From contig CAZPDM010000050.1 of NCBI GenBank assembly GCA_964585305.1, forward strand, positions 1-31,011: a stretch of DNA of 31,011 nt. The letters are read 5' to 3'. This stretch comes from CAZPDM01 sp964585305. GTDB taxonomy: Bacteria > Planctomycetota > Uabimicrobiia > Uabimicrobiales > JABWCH01. Positions 1 to 6,281 of the stretch are shown here, piece by piece. The first letter of the stretch is position 1. Each line of letters starts with the position of its first letter. The notes under the pieces are model-generated. The model was not told the origin of the DNA, ran no database searches, and saw only the letters and a program-made list of their open reading frames with translations. The translations under genes were made by a program, and so were the position numbers.

Positions 1-49
1 AATAATTTATGAAAACCTTTGTTTTATTGGTTTTTAGAATTTCGGGACA

Positions 50-288
50 GGCTCAACCCACACGCCCGCGAGGGGCGCGACGTGCAAAACGCCAGCTACA
101 GTAGCACCAGTGCCGGTTAGTTTCAACCCACACGCCCGCGAGGGGCGCGACTCAGCCATTTTTTACTCCTATTCTAAGCCTTCCAAAATGGTTTCAACCC
201 ACACGCCCGCGAGGGGCGCGACGTGATTGGTACGTTGTAGTTGATGATCCTTTCTGGTTTCAACCCACACGCCCGCGAGGGGCGCGAC
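50..288 (-). CRISPR. Type I-C CRISPR array, 4 repeats and 3 spacers
   Basis: Four 32-bp repeats lie at 50-81, 120-151, 191-222 and 257-288. On the plus strand each begins GTTTCAACCCACACG and ends GGGGCGCGAC. Spacers are 82-119 (38 nt), 152-190 (39 nt) and 223-256 (34 nt). The reverse complement ends in GGGTTGAAAC, the usual 3' end of type I-C repeats, so the array is read on the minus strand, like the cas genes. A CGCCC/GGGCG stem can form inside the repeat. The repeat at 50-81 differs at two positions in the crRNA-handle end (GGC instead of GTT at the plus-strand start). This marks it as the leader-distal, degenerating terminal repeat. No further repeat is present in 1-49, so the array looks complete and very short. 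Confidence 0.97.
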
Positions 289-482
289 TGCCTAATTTCT
301 AATCCACGTTTTATATGGCTTTAGAGGCTATAATTCGCGGATCGAGTTATTTAACTCGCACATCTGTAATGATGTGGTTGGTTATTTTACATAAATTATT
401 ATTTAAAAACAAGTAAAAAAAATTGCGGATCTTCCTAGATTTTAATGAGTGCTTAGGGTTCGCGATAATAGATTTATAATAT
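289..482 (-). promoter_or_regulatory. CRISPR leader with probable promoter
   Basis: This AT-rich non-coding stretch lies between the end of cas2 and the first (leader-proximal) repeat. On the minus strand a TTGTTT (407-412) and TAAAAT (384-389) pair with a 17-nt spacer would start transcription near 377, reading into the array. A 7-bp inverted repeat, CGAGTTA/TAACTCG, lies at 343-358. A short direct repeat, AATT(C)GCGGATC, occurs at 332-343 and again at 421-431. Such elements are candidates for Cas1-Cas2 or host-factor docking during spacer integration. The promoter is a motif match only. Confidence 0.6.
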
Positions 483-773
483 TTAAAAAATTAATGGGCC
501 TTCTAAGTCAAGATAGTGTTTTGCACCATGATATTCTATATGAGGGTGCCAATTTTTTCCTAAAAAGTAGAATCTTAAGTTGTCTTCTTCAAGTTTGGCT
601 TCGTCTAAAAGTTTTTTACGTAATATTGCCCATTGTACAGGGTCCACGATGCATTCGAACACAGATTTTTGGACGCGTTGTCCATAATTTTGGCATATTT
701 TAGCAATATGGCTTAAACGTTTAATACCTTCTGGTTTTTCTGTACTTACGTCATAACAAACAATGACCATCAT
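483..773 (-). CDS. cas2: CRISPR-associated endonuclease Cas2
   Basis: Cas2 forms the core of the Cas1-Cas2 integrase that inserts new spacers at the leader end of the array. The 96-residue protein has the family's usual length and opens MMVIVCYDVS, the ferredoxin-like beta strand carrying the conserved Asp. The later FFLGKNWHPHIEYHG-like region and C-terminal strand fit I-C Cas2 (the exact residues read FYFLGKNW). It is the last cas gene, 59 nt after cas1, and the leader follows directly. An AAGGAG lies 11 nt before the first ATG; the second ATG (770) is an equally possible start. Confidence 0.95.
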   Translation of the reverse strand: MMVIVCYDVSTEKPEGIKRLSHIAKICQNYGQRVQKSVFECIVDPVQWAILRKKLLDEAKLEEDNLRFYFLGKNWHPHIEYHGAKHYLDLEGPLIF

Positions 774-832
774 ATATGTTTTTTCTCCTTTTACTTAATT
801 TTAGAGAGAAAATATGTTTGCTAAACTTTATT

Positions 833-1879
833 TTATCTCCAAATGAATGGAGGGTAAGCGTCCAAATCGTTTCTAATAAATTTGGCAAGAAGACGCGCTT
901 GAATATGTGGTAGCAATCCAATGTGAATATTCTCGTCAAGAAAGGGAGAATGAATTTCTTCTTTTTTTCTATCTTGGTAGGCTGCTAGTGCTTTTTTTTT
1001 GGCTTCTTCTTCCATTATAACTGCTCCAGATTCGGTTTTATGGAAATTTTTTGGATGTATTTGTTGTAGATTTATAAGAGAAAGTACCAGACGATCTACT
1101 AAAATAGGGCGGAATTCTTCCATCATATCTAATGCAAGGCCAGGTCGTCCAGGGCGATCTCGATGAAGAAATCCTACAGCAGGATCAAGCCCAACTGATT
1201 CAAGTGCTGAGACTACATCATGCATTAGGATTGTATAGAAAAAAGAAAGTAAAGCATTTATATTATCTAATGGTGGACGACGGCTTCGTTGGTGGAAAAA
1301 AAATGATTCTTTTTGTGCGGTAATCAAATGGTCAAATACCGAGAAATATAGGCTAGCACTCTCCCCTTCTATTCCACGTATTTTGTCTAAAGATGTTTCG
1401 TTTTTCAAAAGGTTTAGATTGCGTTTGAGTTGAGAGCAAACACTTTCGATTTGTTCCATTCCTGGTTTATCTTTGTGGTCTCTTAATGCGCGTAAAAGTA
1501 TTGTTCGACAATTTGAAATTTTTCCTGCAATCAGAGATTGAGCAACATTTGCACAAAAAGACATATTATCTGCACAGCGAAATTGCTCTCGCCTTAGAAG
1601 GACATTTCCAGATACAGGCCCTTCAACACGAGCTAAAAATTTACCATGTTCAGTAAGAAAACTTATTCCTACATTATTTTCGCCACAAAATCCCATTAAA
1701 AATGGGCTGCAGGATATCTGTCCAAAGCATACGATAGAACCTATATTGTGGATAGGAATATGTTTTTTTTCTTCTCGTTTTGTTTCTTTATTTTCTGTGT
1801 GAATTAAAATGGTTTCACCATCTTTGGATAGATACGAACCTTGTGTCATGATATAGATACTATTAAGATATTTTTTCAT
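833..1879 (-). CDS. cas1: CRISPR-associated integrase Cas1 (type I-C)
   Basis: Cas1 is the catalytic subunit of the spacer-acquisition complex. The 348-residue length is normal. The N-terminal beta domain contains IHNIGSIVCFGQ and the SFLTEHGKFLARV stretch. The C-terminal helical domain shows the metal-binding residues in order: Glu in GIEGESASLYF, His in GFLHRDRPGRPGLALD and Asp in the following LALDMMEEFRP helix. The start is supported by AGGA seven nt upstream. It begins three nt after cas4 ends, so it is translationally coupled with it, consistent with Cas4-Cas1 cooperation in choosing PAM-flanked prespacers in I-C systems. Confidence 0.96.
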   Translation of the reverse strand: MKKYLNSIYIMTQGSYLSKDGETILIHTENKETKREEKKHIPIHNIGSIVCFGQISCSPFLMGFCGENNVGISFLTEHGKFLARVEGPVSGNVLLRREQFRCADNMSFCANVAQSLIAGKISNCRTILLRALRDHKDKPGMEQIESVCSQLKRNLNLLKNETSLDKIRGIEGESASLYFSVFDHLITAQKESFFFHQRSRRPPLDNINALLSFFYTILMHDVVSALESVGLDPAVGFLHRDRPGRPGLALDMMEEFRPILVDRLVLSLINLQQIHPKNFHKTESGAVIMEEEAKKKALAAYQDRKKEEIHSPFLDENIHIGLLPHIQARLLAKFIRNDLDAYPPFIWR

Positions 1880-1882
1880 AGT

Positions 1883-2578
1883 TTAGTCCTGTGGTGTTAA
1901 TATTTTTTCTACATAAGCACGAGCGGATTTTTTTCCATTGCTAGATTTGGGCATACATATTTCTAAAAGGGAACATTTTTCACATTTTTTTTGATATGAT
2001 GCTTGAGGAAAAATTCCGGCATTAAATAAATTATGTAGGAGTTGAGCTGTCTTTTCTGTTTGCTCGCGGAGAGATGCGTCAAAGGAAACTTCATAACGAT
2101 GGCATGTTTTCCCGTAAAATAAAGCTCCTTGAGGGACGGAAACTTTGCACATTTCTTCTAGGCAAACTGCTTGGGCACAAAGTTGAACTTCATCGCACCT
2201 TTCTAATTTTGGTTTACCATGTTTATATTCCACAGGATATGGTTTCCATCGTCCTTTTTGCAAGGCAGAAGGCAGTCCTTGTCCGCGTGAAAATTTTATT
2301 CCGTCTGGATCATCTGCATTAGTTTGATGAAATTCTACAACATCTGCTTTTCCTATGAGTTTAAGCTGATGGCTGGAGATAGGTAAACTATATGCAGTTC
2401 GTATATCTTTTCTAGATTCACCTGACGTATTATCAATTTTTTCGTGCATTTGTTTGCCTTCGATAGTCAGGATATTTTCCTCCCAGGCGCGTTCAATGTG
2501 GATGAGTGCACATTGTCTTTCACAAAATAGGATGTGTTGTAATGCAGAAAGAGGAAGAAAATCACTTTCATTTTCCAT
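1883..2578 (-). CDS. cas4: CRISPR-associated exonuclease Cas4
   Basis: Cas4 trims prespacers and sets PAM orientation with Cas1-Cas2 in type I-C systems. The 231-residue protein has the RecB-like nuclease core (Asp in IGKADVVEF, then VEYKHGKP) and the iron-sulfur cysteines. Two are near the N-terminus in LFCERQCAL (C19, C23) and the C-terminal group is CEKCSLLEIC. AAGG lies seven nt upstream of the ATG. It is separated from cas7 by a 76-nt gap containing a strong hairpin, and sits three nt before cas1. Confidence 0.95.
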   Translation of the reverse strand: MENESDFLPLSALQHILFCERQCALIHIERAWEENILTIEGKQMHEKIDNTSGESRKDIRTAYSLPISSHQLKLIGKADVVEFHQTNADDPDGIKFSRGQGLPSALQKGRWKPYPVEYKHGKPKLERCDEVQLCAQAVCLEEMCKVSVPQGALFYGKTCHRYEVSFDASLREQTEKTAQLLHNLFNAGIFPQASYQKKCEKCSLLEICMPKSSNGKKSARAYVEKILTPQD

Positions 2579-2612
2579 AATTTGGCCTTTTTCCTTTGTT
2601 CGAAATTATATA

Positions 2613-2649
2613 TTTCATATATGCGTCGTTAATCGACGCATATATGAAA
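2613..2649. repeat. Perfect 16-bp hairpin between cas7 and cas4
   Basis: Arms 2613-2628 and 2634-2649 are perfect reverse complements (core CATATATGCGTCG) around a 5-nt loop. There is no U-tract on the minus-strand 3' side, so this is not a standard intrinsic terminator. Its position, directly after the cas7 stop and before the cas4 ribosome-binding site, separates the effector genes from the adaptation genes. An mRNA 3'-end stabiliser, processing site or partial attenuator would all fit. Confidence 0.8.
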
Positions 2650-2654
2650 GTACA

Positions 2655-3620
2655 CTACAATTTTACTTCAATAGTAACATTATCTATCAGGTTTTCTATT
2701 TTTTGTTCAGCAGCTATTTCTTGATTGTTAAGAGTAATTTGGTAGTCAGAAAATTGACGAGGGGGAATTTCAGAATTTCCAACACGAGCTATTTTTACAA
2801 GTTCGAAGAGTTTCGATGCTGATACATTGCCAAGCTCACTTTTATGTTTAAAGACTATAAGTTTTCGTGCAGCCATTTTACCTCTGGCTGCTGAGTGATC
2901 ATGGTCAAACATATTGAGAAGAGCGTCCCAAAGTAGGTTAAGATCGTCTTCTGAGAATCCGGTTTTTTCTGAAAGTTTAGCGGAAATATATCCTTCAACG
3001 CGATAGAGTCCATAAAGTACAATATTTTTACGCCCCATAGTACGATTGTCGCCTTTTTGTTCTTGGGCTTCTTTTTCTGTAGCTACTGCCATGCGGGTAA
3101 TTGAAATTTCAAGAGGAACAATAGGATTTATGCTTCGGGAAAAATTAATTTGTACAGGTCCTGTAACCTGTCCACAGTTGGTCCCAGTACTCATTACTGC
3201 ACCAAAAGTGCGAACATCAAAAAAGTTCTGACACATCCATTGTCTGGCTTTCTCAACCTCATCACCAGATCCTTTGCGTTCTTTTTTTCCTTTTTTTTCT
3301 TTTTTTGAAGGATCTGCTTTATCTTCTGTTTTATTCTCTTCAGATGTTTCTGTGGTTCCTTGGTTGAGAGCAGTATATGCTTCATCATGAATTTGATTGA
3401 GTATTGCTTTTTCCTGGATGTAGATACGGTGAGGAGAAACGTTATTGTAGCGATATGTAACGTAATTTCGAATCTTTCGCTTGAGACAAACATCTGTTAC
3501 AAGTCCCTGGTTTGTTTCGGGATCTATGCGAGGCATATTGCCTGCATCGGGATCGCCATTGGGATTTCCATTTTCGACATCGAATATATAAACAAACTCA
3601 TAGCGGTTGGCAACTGCCAT
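2655..3620 (-). CDS. cas7: Cascade backbone protein Cas7 (Csd2, type I-C)
   Basis: Cas7 polymerises along the crRNA to form the backbone of the I-C Cascade. The 321-residue protein opens with NRYEFVYIFDVENGNPNGDPD and has the RIDPET...VTDVCLKRKIRNYV segment. It also has the family signature WMCQNFFDVRTFGAVMSTG, so Csd2 assignment is firm. Residues about 88-120 (DNA 3261-3359) are an unusually long, charged, low-complexity Lys/Glu loop containing KKEKKGKKERKG. AGGAGA lies six nt before the ATG. It follows cas8c by 17 nt in the same operon. Confidence 0.96.
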   Translation of the reverse strand: MAVANRYEFVYIFDVENGNPNGDPDAGNMPRIDPETNQGLVTDVCLKRKIRNYVTYRYNNVSPHRIYIQEKAILNQIHDEAYTALNQGTTETSEENKTEDKADPSKKEKKGKKERKGSGDEVEKARQWMCQNFFDVRTFGAVMSTGTNCGQVTGPVQINFSRSINPIVPLEISITRMAVATEKEAQEQKGDNRTMGRKNIVLYGLYRVEGYISAKLSEKTGFSEDDLNLLWDALLNMFDHDHSAARGKMAARKLIVFKHKSELGNVSASKLFELVKIARVGNSEIPPRQFSDYQITLNNQEIAAEQKIENLIDNVTIEVKL

Positions 3621-3637
3621 AAAAAATCTCCTAATTA

Positions 3638-4009
3638 TTAGTCTTGACTTTCTGTTTGATTTTCTAGTTTATTTTCTTTTTTTCTATATAGATCATTTTT
3701 TTGGTGATAATACCCTAAGCTAAAAAGGCCTTGATTTACCAAATTTAAAGTTGTTGGAAAATCTTTTATTGGATCTAGTATCGCAGTCATTTTTTGATCT
3801 AAAAAAATATTCTTTGTCTTTTCAAGATGATGTTGAACCAAACGCATTAAGTAAGGAAAAACGTATCTGGGTGTAGAGGATGCGGAGGAGAAAAATCTAT
3901 CTTTGATAGTTGTATTTGCGCCAGTGGCATCCTGTTGTGCTTTTTCCAAAACTGCAAAGAGTCGTCCTAAAAGATAGCCTATGTCTGTTCTATTTTCATC
4001 AAGCGACAT
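3638..4009 (-). CDS. cas11c: Internal in-frame start encoding small subunit Cas11c
   Basis: Type I-C systems are known to make the small subunit Cas11c by independent translation inside cas8c. Here an ATG at 4009 (residue 448 of Cas8c) is preceded by AAAGGA with seven nt of spacing (AAAGGAAATCTCTATG on the minus strand), a good internal ribosome-binding site. The product would be 123 residues, beginning MSLDENRTDIGYLLGRLFAV and ending at the Cas8c stop. The length and the GRLFAVLEK-type start match known Cas11c. I infer expression from the motif and the family precedent. Confidence 0.8.
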   Translation of the reverse strand: MSLDENRTDIGYLLGRLFAVLEKAQQDATGANTTIKDRFFSSASSTPRYVFPYLMRLVQHHLEKTKNIFLDQKMTAILDPIKDFPTTLNLVNQGLFSLGYYHQKNDLYRKKENKLENQTESQD

Positions 4010-5350
4010 AGAGATTTCCTTTCCAAAATTACGTACTAAAACGCCTTTAATAATACAAGCTCGTAAATAATTGATTTCATGATCTGCACGAATTCTACCT
4101 AATACTGCAGTTAAAAGAGACATGGGATAGTTTCCTCCTGTGAGGATAGATCTCATAATCTCTCCGGCTAGCAAAGGTGAAATATTTTCACTTTTTCTTT
4201 GGGGAGCAGTTTGAATGAGAAGTGACCATATACCTGGGAATTTTTTTCCATTGGGCCGATCAAATTCTATCTCAATATTTTTGAAATGTTGGACAATTTT
4301 TTGGAGGATATCTTCTACTGTTGAAACATGCCAAAATCGAACTGAAATACGAGCGGCATTAGGGGCAAGTCCAAGGATATAGAAATTAACATCGGGTTTT
4401 ATTTCGTTTGGCATTTCTCCTTTACAAATAGTTTCTAAAAAATTTGCTACATCTTTCTTTTTAGAATCTTCAACTTCTCGATCTTCTTCAAGTATCTGGC
4501 CAAAAAAGTCTTCTACTGGAGATTTTTGCCTAGCCCAAAAAATGGTGGTAGCATCTCCTATTTGAATTTTTTGCTTGCTTTCTTTATCAAGAAGATAATT
4601 TAAAGCAGTAGTATATTCAAAAGTAGCTTGCTCACTTACAGGAGCATTATGACCTTGACTTTTGTTGTAAGAGCAAAATGAATCTAGGTTAAAAGATATT
4701 ATAGACGCTCCACTTGATTGTGCGTTTCTTACTCCTTTTATAGAAGGATGAGTTCTCGCAATAGGAGATTTTTCACCTAGAACTAAGCAAATTCCTTTTT
4801 CTTGGGATTCAGATTGAGAGAGATAATTTATCCATACTTTTTTTATTGCTTTGCGATTATGAAAATATCCCATTTCTCCATCAAATTTAAAGACAATATT
4901 TTTACCAACCATTTCTGGCCAACGTTTGAGATGAATAGGATTTTCTGGAATCCATGAATCCAAAAATTTAAGAAGTGCTTTCATTGCTTCATCTTCTACA
5001 GAATCTCCTATTTGGTGGTGAAATTCACGAAATGATTGAAATTGTAGGATAAGACGTTGAGGATTTTTGTTTTCTTTATCATCTACACCTAGAACATAGC
5101 CAGTATTATCCCATAAAAAGTTAGGGTCAATTCCTACAGTTCTTTTTTTTCCTTGGGGGACGATCAATGGTCTAGGAGAAAGATTTTTACCAGATGGAAT
5201 TCGTAAATCCTCAGAATCTATCCATTCCCCTTGAGAGTTAAGAATGATTGCAAAATCGATTTTCTCAGAGGAAAATCCATAAGGGGAAATTTTTTTTTCT
5301 GGATCTGTGCTTAAGCGTTGATAATATTGTTGTAAGAATTGCAAAATCAT
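3638..5350 (-). CDS. cas8c: Cascade large subunit Cas8c (Csd1)
   Basis: Cas8c recognises the PAM and stabilises the R-loop in I-C Cascade. The 570 residues are typical for Csd1. Recognisable segments include the N-terminal YYQRLS, the middle region with YILGLAPNAARISVRFWH, and the C-terminal helical domain with GYLLGRLFAVLEKAQQ and FSLGYYHQKN. Its start overlaps the end of cas5 by four nt (ATGA), indicating translational coupling. The C-terminal third also encodes a separate small subunit from an internal start, annotated separately. Confidence 0.95.
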   Translation of the reverse strand: MILQFLQQYYQRLSTDPEKKISPYGFSSEKIDFAIILNSQGEWIDSEDLRIPSGKNLSPRPLIVPQGKKRTVGIDPNFLWDNTGYVLGVDDKENKNPQRLILQFQSFREFHHQIGDSVEDEAMKALLKFLDSWIPENPIHLKRWPEMVGKNIVFKFDGEMGYFHNRKAIKKVWINYLSQSESQEKGICLVLGEKSPIARTHPSIKGVRNAQSSGASIISFNLDSFCSYNKSQGHNAPVSEQATFEYTTALNYLLDKESKQKIQIGDATTIFWARQKSPVEDFFGQILEEDREVEDSKKKDVANFLETICKGEMPNEIKPDVNFYILGLAPNAARISVRFWHVSTVEDILQKIVQHFKNIEIEFDRPNGKKFPGIWSLLIQTAPQRKSENISPLLAGEIMRSILTGGNYPMSLLTAVLGRIRADHEINYLRACIIKGVLVRNFGKEISMSLDENRTDIGYLLGRLFAVLEKAQQDATGANTTIKDRFFSSASSTPRYVFPYLMRLVQHHLEKTKNIFLDQKMTAILDPIKDFPTTLNLVNQGLFSLGYYHQKNDLYRKKENKLENQTESQD

Positions 5351-6042
5351 CTTTTTACTTCCTTACTATCAGGAGCTGGAATATATACAATACCATGAGT
5401 TAATTGGGCATGAAAAAACATAGGAATTTTATCATGCTCAAAATCTATGTCATAGAGCATCCATCCTAGGTCTTTGTCTGGAACTTGAGATTTTGGTATT
5501 ATATTTTTGTCTTTAATGAGTTCAAAATGAGCCGAAAATTCTCGACATCCCAAAAATGGACGTTTGTAACATTGGCCTTGCTCTGCCCGTCGGTTAAAAA
5601 TTCCTAAGTGTTTTCGTTCATCATTTTCTTCGAGCGAAAAGTTTTTAGGATCAAAACCTTTTTGTTGAAGTTCTTGAATGGAAAGAATTCGAAAATGTGC
5701 TTCTATAACATATTCGACATCTTTAAGTACAGTTGCGGCTCTTTGTTGTCGTTCGTCTTCTATAAAGGTGCCAAAATAATTATTTTCTTTCATTGAGGTA
5801 GATATATTGCGAACTGAAATTTTATTTGAAAGTTCATTGCGTCGAATATTGGTAAATCTAATTGGTTTTAAAACATGAATTTTATCTATTACCCAACGAA
5901 TAGTTGGCTTCCAATAAATGGTTTCCAGTACTGCTCGGGCAGCAGAAGGCGTCATCACATCATAACTTACTCGTTCTACTTTCATTTCTGGGCGAGTAAA
6001 GCAGGCGTATTCACTCCAAATTCGAAGAAAAATAGTAGTCAT
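5347..6042 (-). CDS. cas5: Cas5d (Cas5c), pre-crRNA endonuclease and Cascade subunit
   Basis: In type I-C systems, which lack Cas6, Cas5d cuts the pre-crRNA at the base of the repeat stem and then caps the 5' handle in Cascade. The protein has the diagnostic YACFTRPEMKVERVSYDVMTPSAAR region near the N-terminus and LGCREFSAHF later. I chose the ATG at 6042 (231 aa, MTTIFLRIW). It has an AGCAGGA ribosome site about ten nt upstream and aligns with where Cas5d proteins normally begin. An in-frame ATG at 6069 would add nine residues and falls inside the predicted pseudo-crRNA target. It is the first gene of the cas5-cas8c-cas7-cas4-cas1-cas2 operon. Confidence 0.95.
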   Translation of the reverse strand: MTTIFLRIWSEYACFTRPEMKVERVSYDVMTPSAARAVLETIYWKPTIRWVIDKIHVLKPIRFTNIRRNELSNKISVRNISTSMKENNYFGTFIEDERQQRAATVLKDVEYVIEAHFRILSIQELQQKGFDPKNFSLEENDERKHLGIFNRRAEQGQCYKRPFLGCREFSAHFELIKDKNIIPKSQVPDKDLGWMLYDIDFEHDKIPMFFHAQLTHGIVYIPAPDSKEVKR

Positions 6043-6060
6043 AAAATTTTTCCTGCTAGA

Positions 6061-6083
6061 TATAAACATATAGTCACTGTAAA
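6061..6083 (-). promoter_or_regulatory. Predicted target site of the pseudo-crRNA in the cas5 leader
   Basis: On the minus strand 6080-6063 reads ACAGTGACTATATGTTTA. This is 16/18 identical to the first 18 nt following the solitary CRISPR-like repeat at 6227-6281, with mismatches only at positions 6 and 12. The three nt 5' of the site are TTT (6083-6081), close to the TTC PAM known for type I-C. The site starts about 17 nt after the predicted transcription start of the cas operon and ends about 20 nt before the cas5 ATG. A bound Cascade would block elongation or initiation. It could instead be one copy of a protein operator. Confidence 0.7.
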
Positions 6084-6103
6084 CAATAATATATTAACAA
6101 TAA

Positions 6104-6133
6104 ATTATATAATAAAGTAACAGAAAATGTCAA
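6104..6133 (-). promoter_or_regulatory. Near-consensus sigma-70 promoter of the cas operon
   Basis: On the minus strand TTGACA (6133-6128) and TATAAT (6109-6104) are both perfect consensus hexamers, separated by 18 nt. Transcription would start near 6097, giving a leader of roughly 55 nt before the cas5 ATG at 6042. A promoter this close to consensus would be strong unless repressed, which fits the adjoining guide-RNA target. Confidence 0.8.
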
Positions 6134-6154
6134 ATATATTTTTATATTTTTTTT

Positions 6155-6188
6155 ATAATCCATATCCTATTGGTAGGATATGGATTAT
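6155..6188 (-). terminator. Perfect 15-bp hairpin closing the pseudo-crRNA
   Basis: Arms 6155-6169 and 6174-6188 (ATAATCCATATCCTA and its exact reverse complement) enclose a 4-nt loop. On the minus strand it begins exactly 38 nt after the solitary repeat, where the next repeat of an array would begin. The minus-strand side has an A-run rather than a U-tract, so a stabilising 3' cap or processing stop is as likely as true termination. The plus-strand side is followed by GTATTTTT. Confidence 0.6.
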
Positions 6189-6281
6189 GTATTTTTGAAA
6201 AAACAATTTAAACAAATAGTTACTGTGTTTCAACCCACACGTTTCATAAGGCTTATTTATTTGCACTCCTTAGAACGCGAT
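6189..6281 (-). ncRNA. CreR-like pseudo-crRNA: solitary CRISPR repeat plus 38-nt pseudo-spacer
   Basis: Read on the minus strand, the element starts directly after the cas3 stop codon. It has TCGCG, a new imperfect stem (CGTTCTAAGG at 6277-6268 with CCTTATGAAACG at 6251-6240), then CGTGTGGGTTGAAAC (6241-6227). The last 15 nt are identical to the array repeat and contain the whole 11-nt handle that Cas5d leaves on crRNAs. The following 38 nt (6226-6189) are the same length as array spacers. They begin ACAGTAACTATTTGTTTA, which matches the cas5 leader 16/18 with mismatches at positions 6 and 12. I infer a guide RNA used by Cascade to repress the cas operon without cleavage. No convincing promoter of its own is visible; it may be cut from the 3' end of cas3 mRNA. 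Confidence 0.75.

Noticed and set aside
1..49. A fifth CRISPR repeat at the window start
   Set aside because: No repeat end is present where one would be expected, and the repeat at 50-81 is already degenerate, so the array ends here.
3194..3493. Open frame of 99 codons antiparallel-frame to cas7
   Set aside because: It is a frame shadow of cas7, caused by the low-complexity Lys/Glu segment.
6043..6069. Nine-residue N-terminal extension of Cas5
   Set aside because: The downstream ATG has the ribosome-binding site and matches the usual Cas5d N-terminus.
6063..6226. The shared 18-mer as a plain direct-repeat operator for a DNA-binding protein
   Set aside because: Not excluded, but one copy begins at the exact first base after the crRNA handle and the mismatches fall at 6 and 12. 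A protein operator would not predict either. Kept as the main alternative.
6153..6266. A 37-codon minus-strand GTG frame running through the pseudo-repeat and pseudo-spacer
   Set aside because: AAGGA directly abuts the GTG, the frame is composed of the repeat, spacer and hairpin sequences, and the product has no recognisable features. The RNA-guide reading explains the same bases better.
6070..6281. A CreTA-type RNA toxin-antitoxin pair
   Set aside because: The guide's match lies in the cas5 leader, not in a separate toxin promoter, and I see no short toxin gene with rare Arg codons in the gap.
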